A DNA stretch of 64,000 nt from Acidobacteriota bacterium (GCA_023389035.1 JAEWFC010000038.1:62001-126000); one strand, 5' to 3'; shown: positions 53,001 to 61,934, counted from the first letter of the stretch. The notes: generated by a model not told the origin, from the sequence alone. Numbers and translations are program-made.

Positions 53001-53311
53001 TAGAACGTCAATTGCCTCGGCTCGCCGCCGTTAGACGAGACCACGTAAACCTGCTCATCACCGTCGTATTGCCCTGTGAACGCAATCCACCTGCCGTCGG
53101 GCGAGAATTTCGGAAAGGTCTCAACGCCAGGATGCGCGGTCAGCCGCGTCGCCGTACCGCCGGCGGATGAAACCATCCAAAGATCGCCGCCGTAACTAAA
53201 TACAATGCGGTCGCCGTGGATGTCGGGAAACCGCAGCAGCTTGGTCTGTGCTGATACAGATATGGCGGTAAAGATCAGGAAAGCCGCTAATAGCGACAGG
53301 CGGATGGGCAT
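50054..53311 (-). CDS. tricorn-like S41 protease, exported
   Basis: 1085 aa, the usual tricorn size. Signal peptide (LLAAFLIFTAISVSA), a seven-bladed then six-bladed beta-propeller region with repeats such as FPKFSPDGRWIAFTGQYDG and LPSWSPDGKLIAFVSD, a Ser/Pro-rich spacer (SPSPSPTPSPA, near 555), a PDZ domain (GVDARVGDYVIAVNGEEV), and the C-terminal S41 core with NENSASDGDIFPYMF (nucleophile) and GKRSWGGVVGI. Tricorn cuts peptides into short pieces that aminopeptidases finish. GGAGG lies 9 nt before the ATG at 53311. The leader indicates periplasmic or secreted action, unlike archaeal tricorn. Confidence 0.93.
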   Translation of the reverse strand: MPIRLSLLAAFLIFTAISVSAQTKLLRFPDIHGDRIVFSYGGDLWMVSSAGGTATRLTAHPGVETFPKFSPDGRWIAFTGQYDGDEQVYVVSSNGGEPRQLTFYPSRGPLAPRWGYDNQVYGWTRDNKVFFRGLRESWSLPIARLFTVSAEGGPVEPLPMPEAGSGDFSADGTKVVYSPRSRDFRPEKRYEGGQANTLYIFDVATGNTEKISDNPRANRDAMWVGNTIYYISDKDGKFNLYSYDTGGKRVTQVTKNRDWDIRWPSSDNQSKIVWERDGELELFDTGSKRSSKLTINVPNDGVNKRRRQVSVANLISSYSLSPKGERALFAARGDIFTAPIEKGGVRNLTTSSDAHDKLPSWSPDGKLIAFVSDKTGEEEIWTVPQDGSAPPTQITTGSKAQKYAPFWSADSKKLVFSDKDSRLYTVNIETKQVQQIADARNGLIFNYAWSPKGNYVAYTMQNDGGMSSVYIWSSGENKSYRVTPEMFGAGNADWDASGDYLYFVSAREYAPQISQSEFNYATNRMGQIYALALRKNVKHPFDYESDEVTVAAAASPSPSPSPTPSPAAETIDFDGIEQRAVKVPLPANNYAGLAAGKGHLVYLVTPPFYYGRAADTQGSLRIFSLKDRKETTMQTPAFGYSLSADGTKILAASTGGSYSLMDASAAGANSKKTVATSGLVTEIDPAAEWNQIFNEAWRRYRDWFYVENMHGFNWEAIREDYKKWLPHVAHRADLNYVIAEMSSELTVQHAYIDGGDMNLPPRVRVALAGAKFEADRSAGRYKIAKIYGGHNEEDIYRSPLTEVGVDARVGDYVIAVNGEEVRTDRDIYAHFRGKADSIVTLTVNSTPNSAGARKVTFRPITNESDLVYLDWIESNRKRVSDMTGGRVGYIHIPDMGAAGIREFIKWYYPQINKEGLVVDVRANGGGNVSRMLIERLRRKTLGVNYRRGDVDGNTYPDAVFRGPMVAILNENSASDGDIFPYMFREAGLGPLVGKRSWGGVVGITNRGNLIDGGVVNVPEFALANTKGEYIIEGYGVDPDIEVENDPRSVIAGRDPQLERAVAEVMKKLTSPVKLPARPRDPIKNQ

Positions 53312-53508
53312 CGACGTGTTCCTCCGAATACAGGTAATTGGTAAGCTTTCAGCAGTTTATAGTATTTATACGGCGGATTAAAGCGACACCGCGACACGTG
53401 GTTACAAGACACGGCAAGCAACTATTTTCGTCGCTCATTCCTCCAATGGGTGGTATCATTTTAAGAACTTTCCCGGATTCCCGTTTGTCTGATAGGAGTG
53501 CATTTATA

Positions 53509-55221
53509 GTGACAAATCGTTTTAGGCTTCCTTACGCAGCTCTTCTTGTCCTTTCTTTTGTTGTAACAGGATTTTCGCAAGGAAATGCGGTCGCACGCAG
53601 CTCTGATATTCCGGCACCGAGCGGTTCTGCCGCGAACAAGGCGCCGACCAGCGATACCATCGAAGAAGAGATCTCTGAAGCGCTCGCGATCATCGAGGCA
53701 AATTACGCGACCGGTAAAAAGATCGACTACAACATCGTGATGAAGTCGTCGATCGACGGGATGCTGCACGCACTCGATCCGCATTCAAACTATTTCGACG
53801 CAAAGGAATTCGAACAGTTCCGCACCGACCAGAGCTCGCGTTATTTCGGTATCGGCGCGACGATCGGCGACCTCAGCGATGCCGAAGGCAACATGATTGC
53901 GACGTACATACGGGCGACCTTTGACGGTGCTCCGGCTCACAAGGCCGGTCTTCGCTACGGCGACAAGATCGTCGAGGTGAACGGCACGTCCGTGCTCGGC
54001 AAGTCGTATATCGATGTGCGTAATATGCTTCGCGGTCCGCGAGGCACCACGGCAAAGCTGGTGGTCGAACGCCATGCGACCGGTATGCGTGAGACGGTAA
54101 ACATTGTCCGCGACGCGGTGCCGCAGCCCTCGATACAGGAAGCCTACATGATCCGTCCGGGCGTTGGTTATATTGCGATGACCGGCGGTTTCAACCAGAC
54201 GACGTACGCCGAATTCGTCGAAGTAATGCGTATGCTGAAGGCCCGCGGAATGCAGCAGCTCGTTCTGGATCTAAAGAACAATGGCGGCGGGCTGGTTCGC
54301 GAGGCATACCGGGTCGCAAATGCGTTCCTTCGCCGCGGCCAGATCGTATTTACGCAGAAAGGCAGGCTCGACGGCGTTACCGAACCGTATTTTGCCGAGA
54401 ACCCAAATCCGGAAACGATGCCGCTGGTGGTGCTTGTTAACCGCAACTCAGCATCTGCCTCCGAGATCCTCGCCGGAGCACTGCAAGATCATGACCGTGC
54501 GTTGATCGTCGGCGAGACGTCGTTCGGTAAGGGACTCGTTCAAAATCCGTTCATCCTCGACCACGGATCGATGCTTTTGCTGACGATAGCAAAATACGAG
54601 ACGCCTTCGGGACGCGTCATCCAGCGCGATTATTCCGACGGAAACCTCTACGATTACTACACCGGCGGAATTCGCGACGATAAAAAACCTGAAACCACCG
54701 GCCCTGCGACCACCACGGACGGCGGCCGCACGGTTTACTCGGGCGGCGGCATCAAGCCCGACGTAGAGATCAAGCCGGACACGATCCCGATCGAACAGGC
54801 CCGTTACCAGGTAAAGCTGAACAATCCGGTCTTCGCATTTGCGATGGACCTCGCGTACGGAAAAGTCCCCGGATTCGAAAGCTATCGCGTCGATCGCCCG
54901 ATCAAGTTCTCATACGATATCAACCCGAAGGATTTCCCGATATCGGACCAGCTTTACAACGCGTTTCGTGCCTTTGCGGTGAACAAATATAAATACACAC
55001 CGGCACAGGTGGATAAGGAACGTAAGTTTGTCGAGCGAGCGCTGCGGGCCGAACTGGTCACCGCCGCGTACGGAATGACCTCATCGTTCCAGGTCTACAA
55101 CGAACAAGACACGCAGCTTCAAAAAGCGATCGACCTGCTCCCGCAGGCCAGGCAGTTAGCCCTCGATAGTGCAAGAAGCAAAGCTGCCGCGGCCCGCCAG
55201 CGGTCGGTCAACGAACGGTAA
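53509..55221 (+). CDS. S41 C-terminal processing peptidase (CtpA-like)
   Basis: 570 aa from a GTG at 53509 with TAGGAG ten bases upstream; a longer frame to 53338 lacks a Shine-Dalgarno and would bury the signal peptide (FRLPYAALLVLSFVVTGFS). N-terminal helical region (SSIDGMLHALDPHSNYF), PDZ (APAHKAGLRYGDKIVEVNG), then the S41 core with LDLKNNGGGLVREA, NRNSASASEILAGALQD (nucleophile) and GETSFGKGLVQ (general-base lysine). C-terminal processing peptidases trim periplasmic proteins. Compared with E. coli Prc it is shorter and matches the CtpA/B group. It is divergent from the tricorn-like gene and ends in an intrinsic terminator. Confidence 0.93.
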   Translation: MTNRFRLPYAALLVLSFVVTGFSQGNAVARSSDIPAPSGSAANKAPTSDTIEEEISEALAIIEANYATGKKIDYNIVMKSSIDGMLHALDPHSNYFDAKEFEQFRTDQSSRYFGIGATIGDLSDAEGNMIATYIRATFDGAPAHKAGLRYGDKIVEVNGTSVLGKSYIDVRNMLRGPRGTTAKLVVERHATGMRETVNIVRDAVPQPSIQEAYMIRPGVGYIAMTGGFNQTTYAEFVEVMRMLKARGMQQLVLDLKNNGGGLVREAYRVANAFLRRGQIVFTQKGRLDGVTEPYFAENPNPETMPLVVLVNRNSASASEILAGALQDHDRALIVGETSFGKGLVQNPFILDHGSMLLLTIAKYETPSGRVIQRDYSDGNLYDYYTGGIRDDKKPETTGPATTTDGGRTVYSGGGIKPDVEIKPDTIPIEQARYQVKLNNPVFAFAMDLAYGKVPGFESYRVDRPIKFSYDINPKDFPISDQLYNAFRAFAVNKYKYTPAQVDKERKFVERALRAELVTAAYGMTSSFQVYNEQDTQLQKAIDLLPQARQLALDSARSKAAAARQRSVNER

Positions 55222-55241
55222 TACGCTTATTCATTGAAGAA

Positions 55242-55276
55242 AGGCTGCCCTGAAAATTTCAGGCAGCCTTTTTTTA
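55242..55276 (+). terminator. intrinsic terminator after the CtpA-like gene
   Basis: AGGCTGCC (55242-55249) pairs with GGCAGCCT (55262-55269), extended by TGAAA/TTTCA across one bulge, and is followed by seven T residues. It begins 20 nt after the stop. Confidence 0.93.
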
Positions 55277-55356
55277 TCTTGCGGCTTTCCGCTGCGCTCT
55301 AAAACGAGTTGAGGCTACGCCTCCAATTGATCAAAAGAATGGACGCACCCGCGCCC

Positions 55357-55524
55357 TTACCCCATCAGGTAGATAACCAAATAATAAATGCCGTAAACGA
55401 GCCCGGCTCCGATGACGACCAACAACAGAGCTCCCAAAGCCATAAGCACCTTGAACTTCCGATAGCGATTCGGGTCGGGCGGCGAGAGCTGATTCTGCGG
55501 AAAATATGGCGGCGGTCTATTCAT
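55357..55524 (-). CDS. small one-TM protein, 55 aa
   Basis: A frame from the ATG at 55524 to the stop at 55357 encodes 55 aa. A proline-rich, basic N-terminus (MNRPPPYFPQNQLSPPDPNR, YRKFK) precedes one membrane helix (LMALGALLLVVIGAGLVYGI) and a short tail. It lies 49 nt after the M28 peptidase stop on the same strand, so it may be cotranscribed. The proline-rich cytoplasmic end and single helix look like a small membrane protein rather than a random frame, and no frame on the other strand is better. Function unknown. Confidence 0.55.
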   Translation of the reverse strand: MNRPPPYFPQNQLSPPDPNRYRKFKVLMALGALLLVVIGAGLVYGIYYLVIYLMG

Positions 55525-55573
55525 ACGCTCAACAATATCAATTCCCTTTCCAAATTACCAAATATCGCTGCCC

Positions 55574-57010
55574 TTACCTCGGCAGCGGCTGTTCGAGATT
55601 GGCCAGTCCATATGCGAGCACCACCATCAGAGAACCGACCTCGGACAGTTCCCGCGGGTTTACTTTATCTAAAGTATCTGCCGCGGTGTGATGGTAATTG
55701 AAATACGTCTGCGTATTGAACCATGGCGCGAATGACGGCACGCCCTGCTGCGTCAGCGGCCCGATATCTGCACCAACTCCTCCCTGCTGCTGAGTCAAAG
55801 CAGAACCATGGGCACGCAGGACCTGTGATATAGGTGCGAGATACTGTGCGATCTGCGGTTTGCCCGCGAAGAGGATTCCAACAGGATGCGAAGCCCCAAG
55901 ATCGCTTTCGATGGCCGCGAATTGCTTCGCGAGATTCGATCGTTCGGCTTCTAAATAACCGTTGCCCCCGCGCAAGCCGTTCTCTTCATTAGCATACGCG
56001 ATGACACGGATCGTGCGTTTTGGCGTGATCCCAAGCTGCTTCAGCAAATAGACCACCTGCATCGCCGCCGCAACGCCCGTCGCGTCGTCAAGAGCTCCGG
56101 TTCCGAGGTCCCACGAATCCAGATGTCCGGAAACGATCACAACCTCGTCCGGCCACTCACTGCCTTTCAGGTCCGCGATCACATTGTGGTTCACCGCGTC
56201 GGGGAAAGTTTGCGGAGTTAAGACGAGCCGGATGCTGGTCTTCCCCTCTGCGACCAAATGGGCGATCAGGTCCGCATCTTCGCTGGAAACGGCCGCGGCA
56301 GGGATCGGCTTGATGCCTTCCTGATATCGAGTTCCACCGGTGTGAGCAAGTCGATTCTGCGATCCGCCTGCCGACCGGACGAGTACGCCAACAGCACCGA
56401 ACCGTCCCGCTGCCGCAGGGCCCGCACCGCGAAACTGAACCGCCTGCCCATACGCCTGCGAGCCAAAACCGGACGCCGCCAACTGTCGGTCAAACTTCGT
56501 ATTAAACAGTACGATCTTGCCGCGTACGCCCGCTTCACCAAGCCGCTCAAGCTCCGCCATGCTCGTTACAACAACGATCTCAGCGGTCAACCCCGATTCG
56601 AGAGTCGCAACACTTTCGCCGAGTGCGGTCAGAACTATCTTTTGCGTTGTGCCGGGTGCCATTCCGGGAAATTCCGTTAGTTCGCCTGTCTCGACGCCGC
56701 GAACCCAATGAGGCACTTTCACCGGCTGCAGACGCACCTCCAGCCCCAGCTTTCGCATCTCGTCTGCGACGTACTTCTCGGCCTGAAGTATCTGTCGCGA
56801 GCCCGAAAGCCGCGGCCCGATGTTGTTCGTCATGTACGCCGTGCGGGTGTAAGCGTAATCGGACGCAAGAGCAGCGTCACGCAGCTTCTCCATGTTCGAG
56901 ATGGTCTCTTCAGAATACAGCAGCGGCGTCGGTGCCGGCTGCTGAGCGTTTAACGTCAACGAGAGAAGAATAATGGCTAGAAACAGGGTCGTGATTCGCA
57001 TGCGAAACAT
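55574..57010 (-). CDS. M28-family metallopeptidase (PGCP-like)
   Basis: 478 aa from the ATG at 57010 (57001 is an alternative), beginning a signal peptide (ITTLFLAIILLSLTLNA). A PA domain lies at about 120-260 (VVVTSMAELERLGEAGVRGK). The zinc peptidase core has VSGHLDSWDLGTGALDDATG (ligands His and Asp), YANEENGLRGGNGY (catalytic glutamate pair) and ESDLGASHPVG, with the last histidine in YFNYHHTAADTL. This is the glutamate carboxypeptidase/PGCP group. An earlier frame to 57037 would overlap the divergent S9 leader region. It is part of the peptidase cluster. Confidence 0.9.
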   Translation of the reverse strand: MFRMRITTLFLAIILLSLTLNAQQPAPTPLLYSEETISNMEKLRDAALASDYAYTRTAYMTNNIGPRLSGSRQILQAEKYVADEMRKLGLEVRLQPVKVPHWVRGVETGELTEFPGMAPGTTQKIVLTALGESVATLESGLTAEIVVVTSMAELERLGEAGVRGKIVLFNTKFDRQLAASGFGSQAYGQAVQFRGAGPAAAGRFGAVGVLVRSAGGSQNRLAHTGGTRYQEGIKPIPAAAVSSEDADLIAHLVAEGKTSIRLVLTPQTFPDAVNHNVIADLKGSEWPDEVVIVSGHLDSWDLGTGALDDATGVAAAMQVVYLLKQLGITPKRTIRVIAYANEENGLRGGNGYLEAERSNLAKQFAAIESDLGASHPVGILFAGKPQIAQYLAPISQVLRAHGSALTQQQGGVGADIGPLTQQGVPSFAPWFNTQTYFNYHHTAADTLDKVNPRELSEVGSLMVVLAYGLANLEQPLPR

Positions 57011-57094
57011 CTTAGCCGATTCGTGCACTCTTCCCAACTACGTGCAATAATGGCGGTAAATTTGACCTGTCCGCTTTTTCGACACCTGAAGCAT

Positions 57095-59137
57095 ATGAAA
57101 CGACATTCGCTTATTCTCGTCATCGCTTTGTTCGCCGCTGCGGTACCGGCGATCTTTGGACAATTCACATTCGCCGATCTCACGGCCCAAAAGCGCGTAT
57201 CTGATCCGCAGGTGTCACCTGACGGCCGCTACGTTCTTTATGTGCAGGGCACGGTCGATCTGGCGGGCAACCGCGTCGTCAATCACATCTATCGTGTAAA
57301 CATTGACGGCACTGACCGCAAGCAGCTGACAAGCGGCGATCGTTCGCACGGCTCGCCGCGCTGGTCGCCCGACGGGAAACACATCGCGTATACCACCGGA
57401 GGCCAGATATGGGTGATGGAGGACGATGGCGACGATAAGGAACAGGTCACAAAGATCTCGACCGGCGCTGGCGGTCCGGTTTGGTCGCCGGATGGACGCT
57501 GGATCGCTTTCGGTTCGGAAGTTTACCCCGAATGCCGTGATGACGCGTGCAACAAAGCCGAAGAGGACCGCGTCGCCGCATCCAAAGTGACGGCTAAAGT
57601 TACCGACCGCCTGCTGTACAAACACTGGAATGAATGGCGCGACCGCAAACGCTCGCATGTTTTCGTCGTACCGGCACGCGGCGGCGTCGCCCGAGACATT
57701 ACGCCAGGTGATTTCGACTCACCGCCGTACGCAGCGTCGTCCGGTGTGGACTATGCGTTCTCGCCGGACTCGTCTGAGATCGCGTTCCTGCGCAATCCCG
57801 ACCCGGTCGAGGCCGTTTCAACCAACAGCGACATTTACATCGTCCCGCTTCGCGGCGGCGAAGCTCGAAACATAACGGCCGCGAACCGCGGCTACGACGC
57901 GTCGCCGATCTACACTCGCGATGGCAAATACATTCTCTTTCGCTCGCAGGCGACCGCAAAGTTCGAGGCGGACCGCTGGCGTCTGATGCGTTATAACCGC
58001 CAGACGCGTGAAACGGTGGAGCTGACTCGCGGGTTCGACCTGCAGGTTGATGACGTCATTTTGTCGCCTGACGGCAAGACGATCTACTTCTCGGCCGGCG
58101 AACGCGGCAAGCATCCTGTTTACAGCGTGCCGCTCGAGCCCGAATTCCGCCAACGCATCGCCACGCACGTGCGCAAGCTTCCGCTCACCGACAAGTATCC
58201 GTTCATCACCGGCATCAAGATCGCGCCTGACGGCAACACTCTTGTCTTCAGCTCGACATCGATGATGGCACCGCCCGAGATCTGGGCGGCGAGCCTCGAC
58301 GGATCGGTAGGCGTCTCGCTAAGCAAGGCAAATGGCGATCTGGGCCTGCGAGCGACAGAAGAGATCGAATGGACCGGCGCTCTGAATACAAAGAATCACG
58401 GCTTCGTCGTAAAGCCGCGCAACTTCGACCCGTCGCGAAAATATCCAATGATCGTGATGATCCACGGCGGGCCGCAAAGCGCTTGGAACGATAGTTGGAG
58501 CACACGCTGGAATCCGCAGCTTTGGGCGAATCAGGGCTACGTCGTCTTTCTGCCGAATCCCCGCGGTTCGACCGGTTACGGACAGAAATTCGTCAACGAT
58601 ATCTCCGGCGATTGGGGCGGCAGGGTCTTCATCGATATAAAGAACGGCGTCGCGGAAATGATCAAGCAGCCGTACATCGACCGGTCTAACATCGGTGCTG
58701 CCGGTGCGAGCTACGGCGGCTACATGGTCGACTGGATCCTCGGCCACAACAACGACCCGCGGTTCCGTTTCAAGGCACTGATGTCACACGCCGGCGTTTA
58801 CAATCTCGAAAGCTTTGCGACATCTACCGAGGAACTCTGGTTCCCCAACTGGGAGTTCAAAGGCATGCCTTGGGAAAACCCTGCGATGTACAACCGCTGG
58901 TCGCCGCACAAATTCGTCCGCAACTTCAACACGCCGACGCTCGTCACCGCGGGCGAACTCGACTACCGCGTTCCGGTCGATCAAAGCCTGCAGCTGTTCA
59001 CGGCCTTGCAGCTTCGAAACGTGGAATCGCGGCTGATAGTGTTTCCGGACGAGGGCCACTGGATCTTGAAACCGCAGAACTCCGAGCTCTGGCATCGCGA
59101 GGTGTTCAATTGGTTCAACCGCCACTTGAAGCCGTAA
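57095..59137 (+). CDS. S9-family prolyl oligopeptidase/dipeptidyl aminopeptidase, exported
   Basis: 680 aa from the ATG at 57095, which starts a signal peptide (HSLILVIALFAAAVPAIFG). The beta-propeller has TolB-type WD repeats (SDPQVSPDGRYVLYVQ, SPRWSPDGKHIAYTT). The C-terminal alpha/beta hydrolase has PMIVMIHGGPQSAWND, the nucleophile elbow GASYGGYMVDW, the acid GELDYRVPVDQS and the base DEGHWILK. It cleaves dipeptides or acylated residues from short peptides. The frame extends 24 codons upstream without a signal peptide or Shine-Dalgarno. The M28 gene diverges from it; the gap is 84 nt. Confidence 0.92.
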   Translation: MKRHSLILVIALFAAAVPAIFGQFTFADLTAQKRVSDPQVSPDGRYVLYVQGTVDLAGNRVVNHIYRVNIDGTDRKQLTSGDRSHGSPRWSPDGKHIAYTTGGQIWVMEDDGDDKEQVTKISTGAGGPVWSPDGRWIAFGSEVYPECRDDACNKAEEDRVAASKVTAKVTDRLLYKHWNEWRDRKRSHVFVVPARGGVARDITPGDFDSPPYAASSGVDYAFSPDSSEIAFLRNPDPVEAVSTNSDIYIVPLRGGEARNITAANRGYDASPIYTRDGKYILFRSQATAKFEADRWRLMRYNRQTRETVELTRGFDLQVDDVILSPDGKTIYFSAGERGKHPVYSVPLEPEFRQRIATHVRKLPLTDKYPFITGIKIAPDGNTLVFSSTSMMAPPEIWAASLDGSVGVSLSKANGDLGLRATEEIEWTGALNTKNHGFVVKPRNFDPSRKYPMIVMIHGGPQSAWNDSWSTRWNPQLWANQGYVVFLPNPRGSTGYGQKFVNDISGDWGGRVFIDIKNGVAEMIKQPYIDRSNIGAAGASYGGYMVDWILGHNNDPRFRFKALMSHAGVYNLESFATSTEELWFPNWEFKGMPWENPAMYNRWSPHKFVRNFNTPTLVTAGELDYRVPVDQSLQLFTALQLRNVESRLIVFPDEGHWILKPQNSELWHREVFNWFNRHLKP

Positions 59138-59196
59138 AAAACGCGTGCGTCCTGCGTGTTCACAGCATCAAATCCTGCGGGATCTGAAGATAACTT

Positions 59197-60882
59197 ATGC
59201 ATTTATCATTCGCCCGGTTCTTTGCGGGCACAACGGCCTTTTTCGTTCTGTTTGCGGCGGCGGCGTCTGGCCAGCTGCCGAACTTCAACCGCACCTCGAA
59301 CTATGACGTTCAGCACTACACGATCCGCGTGAAATTCGACCATCGTGCGCGGACCGTGTTCGGCGATACGACCGTCGAGCTCAAGCCTCTGGCTGACAGC
59401 TTTCGAACGGTCGAATTAGACGCCCGCGATCTCAAATTCGAGAGCGTGCGCCTTGATGGAGCTGACTCCGAGCTTAAATATCGTGCCGCCGCCGGAAAGG
59501 TCGCCGTAACGCTCGACCGCGCGTATAAAACCGGCGAGACGATCAAGCTGCGTTTCCGTTATTCCGCAAAACCCAAAAAAGGCGTGTATTTCGTCGACGA
59601 ACGGGTCAAAGACGGCAAGGTCGTCCACTCCGCTCAGATCTGGACGCAGGGCGAGCCCGACGAAGCCCATCATTGGTTCCCGTCTTTCGATCATCCGTCC
59701 GACAAGGCGACGACCGAGCAGATGATCACGGCTGAGAAAGGCTTTGAGGTGATCGGCAACGGCGAGCGCGTTTCGCTGACCGAGAACGCCGACGGCACCG
59801 TCACGCATCACTTCCGGATGACGATCCCGCACACAACGTACCTGGTCTCGTTCGTCATCGGCAAATACGAGAAGTTCACCGACAAATATCGCGACGTCTC
59901 GCTCACGAACTACCTCTATCCCGGCACCGGCCAACTGAATACGCTCGCGTACGGCCGCACAAAGGACATGCTCAAGGCGTTCGAGGAGATGACCGGCGTC
60001 GATTATCCGTTCAATAAATACGACCAGACCGTGGTCGCCAATTTCGCGTTCGGCGGTATGGAGAACATCACCGCGACGACGATGGCCGACACCGAGATCA
60101 ACTACGCACAGCTCGATTTTCTTCGCGGCAACGTCGAGGACCTGGTCTCGCACGAGATCGCGCACAGCTGGTTCGGCAACAACGTCACGATGCGAAACTG
60201 GGCGGAGCTGTGGCTTAACGAAGGCTTCGCGACCTTTATGGAAGCCGCCATTCGCGAGCGGCTTAATGGCCGCGAGGATTATATCCGGAAGCTAAGCCTG
60301 AACGCCGAAGAAGCAATGGCCGATGACGCCGCGCGCAAAAATGCCTTCGGCCTGTTCAACCGGACCGCTGGCGACACCTCAAAGCTTTTCGATCGCCCGT
60401 CCATCACCTACAGCAAAGGCGGCGTGGTCGTCCACATGCTCCGCGAACAGGTTGGCGATGCAAATTTTTGGAAGGGAGTGAACCTTTATTTAACGCGCCA
60501 TCGTTTCGGCAGCGTCGAAACTCCGGACCTGATGCGTGCGATGGAAGAGGTGTCCGGCCAAAAGCTCGACTGGTTCTTCGACCAATGGGTCTACGGCACG
60601 TCGCACCCAAAACTGACCGTTCGCCAACAGTACGACGACACCGCGAAAGCTCTCGTCTTTAATATCGATCAAACACAGACCGGCGGCCCGCTCGTCCCGA
60701 AAGCTTTCCGCCTGCCGCTCGAGATCCGCGTAAAATTCCCCGACGGCACCACCCGCACCGAAACCCTAAACATCACCGACCGCAAACAGACCATCTCCAT
60801 CCCCACCGCCACAAAACCATCCGAAGTAACCTTCGACCCCGCATTCAAACTACCGCTGATCGAACTCAAAACTATGAAGTAG
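59197..60882 (+). CDS. M1-family aminopeptidase, exported
   Basis: 561 aa. Signal peptide (FFAGTTAFFVLFAAAASG), N-terminal beta domain (YDVQHYTIRVKFDHRARTVF), the exopeptidase motif GGMENITATT, and the zinc motif HEIAHSWFGNNVTMRNWAEL with LNEGFATFME giving HEXXH-(18)-E. The C-terminal part after YSKGGVVVHML is short: there is no HEAT-like domain as in PepN, similar to LTA4H-like short M1 members. It removes N-terminal residues from peptides, finishing products of the S41 and S9 enzymes nearby. It lies 59 nt after the S9 gene, so the two are probably cotranscribed. Confidence 0.93.
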   Translation: MHLSFARFFAGTTAFFVLFAAAASGQLPNFNRTSNYDVQHYTIRVKFDHRARTVFGDTTVELKPLADSFRTVELDARDLKFESVRLDGADSELKYRAAAGKVAVTLDRAYKTGETIKLRFRYSAKPKKGVYFVDERVKDGKVVHSAQIWTQGEPDEAHHWFPSFDHPSDKATTEQMITAEKGFEVIGNGERVSLTENADGTVTHHFRMTIPHTTYLVSFVIGKYEKFTDKYRDVSLTNYLYPGTGQLNTLAYGRTKDMLKAFEEMTGVDYPFNKYDQTVVANFAFGGMENITATTMADTEINYAQLDFLRGNVEDLVSHEIAHSWFGNNVTMRNWAELWLNEGFATFMEAAIRERLNGREDYIRKLSLNAEEAMADDAARKNAFGLFNRTAGDTSKLFDRPSITYSKGGVVVHMLREQVGDANFWKGVNLYLTRHRFGSVETPDLMRAMEEVSGQKLDWFFDQWVYGTSHPKLTVRQQYDDTAKALVFNIDQTQTGGPLVPKAFRLPLEIRVKFPDGTTRTETLNITDRKQTISIPTATKPSEVTFDPAFKLPLIELKTMK

Positions 60883-60935
60883 AAAATCCTTCATCTCGGA
60901 CACCTCATATGTCCCGACCGGCTATATGCTCCTTC

Positions 60936-61643
60936 GCGGCTTTGCCGCCCTATTTGCGGAAAAGCTCCGCTTTTCCGTTCCGCCGCCCAACATCTCGCGG
61001 CTACGCCGCCGCTTCATCTCCGCCAATCTATTCCCAAAATATCAACTTCCAGCGGCTCAGTTTCCAACCGACGCTTGTGCCAGATTCGCGCACTCGAATA
61101 AACATACTCGTCGGGGTGTTGCACCAGTCCTGCCCTCACCGGATTTAGGTGAATATAGTTCACCTTTTGCATGAACGCGTCTTCCCCAGTGACTCTTAGG
61201 GCGTTCGGATGGTGCTGATACACAGAATGCTTGTGCTTCTTTTCGCGCTGCTGAATGCGGAGTTTGGCAAGCGAGCTATCGTGGCCGTTCGTCTTCAGAT
61301 AGTCGACCACACGCTTGGCCGAAATGCCGTTGATGTATCGCAGGGCGTCTTTTATCTCCCGTGCGTTATCGGTCAGAACGTGCGTGTGGTCCGGCATTAT
61401 CACATAGGCAAAGATCTGCAACCCAGCCGAGCGCCGAGCCTCATCAAGCGCATCGCAAGCGATCTTCTTAAGTGCGTGAGTTCGAAATATCGGAAGCCTT
61501 TCGTGGGTGACGGACGTGAGGTAATATGCCGGATTATCTCTGGAAACCTTGAACATAATTGGGAGACAGCGGCGCAGCCGCATTGGTGGGTAGCATTATC
61601 GGAAAAGTAGAACTTTTCCGCAAATAGAGCGGCAAAGCCGCCG
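60936..61643. mobile_element. RayT-type transposase bracketed by inverted REP-like units
   Basis: Unit 1, direct orientation, spans 60936-61012: GCGGCTTTGCCGC, then GCGGAAAAGCTCCGCTTTTC and GCGGCTACGCCGCCGC. Unit 2, the reverse complement order, spans 61569-61643: GCGGCGCAGCCGC, CGGAAAAGTAGAACTTTTCC, GCGGCAAAGCCGCCG. The transposase gene lies exactly between them. REP/RayT systems are known to mobilise such palindromes; whether this unit moves as a whole is inference. Confidence 0.65.
61014..61556 (-). CDS. rayT: REP-associated tyrosine transposase (Y1_Tnp, RayT)
   Basis: 180 aa from the ATG at 61556; a longer frame to 61583 runs into the REP-like unit. YYLTSVTHERLPIF, the HUH motif MPDHTHVL (about 59-66), and KRVVDYLKTNG with HSVYQHHPNALRV and the tyrosine-bearing C-terminal part (KVNYIHLNPVRAGL) are typical of the IS200-like RayT group. 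RayT nicks and rejoins ssDNA at REP hairpins. The gene overlaps the ends of the flanking palindromic units: its stop lies 2 nt past unit 1 and its start 13 nt before unit 2. Confidence 0.85.
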   Translation of the reverse strand: MFKVSRDNPAYYLTSVTHERLPIFRTHALKKIACDALDEARRSAGLQIFAYVIMPDHTHVLTDNAREIKDALRYINGISAKRVVDYLKTNGHDSSLAKLRIQQREKKHKHSVYQHHPNALRVTGEDAFMQKVNYIHLNPVRAGLVQHPDEYVYSSARIWHKRRLETEPLEVDILGIDWRR

Positions 61644-61828
61644 TATAACCATTTCAATATCCTAAACTGTCTGAACCCTAAGTCTAAAAAGCGTACCGGC
61701 TCTGCCTGTCTGCGGCTTCGCCGTTTCATTTGCAGCAACCTGCCCTCATCCGACCGACGATCTGGCGATTCTGCGCATCGCCGCTCTAGTGGCTGTGAAT
61801 GTGAATCTTTGCTTCATCTGGTAATGTT

Positions 61829-61905
61829 GCGGCTCTGCCGCTCTATTTGAGGGAAAGCTCCGCTTTCCCGACCGACCGCCTCACCATCTTGCGGCTATGC
61901 CGCCG
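61829..61905. repeat. REP-like composite palindrome, copy 3 (direct)
   Basis: GCGGCTCTGCCGC, CTATTTGAG, GGGAAAGCTCCGCTTTCCC, then GCGGCTATGCCGCCG: same order as unit 1 at 60936, with the middle stem changed but still paired. The 183 nt between unit 2 (ends 61643) and this copy contain a partial GCGGCTTCGCCG near 61711 and no gene. Confidence 0.8.
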
Positions 61906-61934
61906 TTCATCGTGCCAAATAATGCTGAGAGGCA

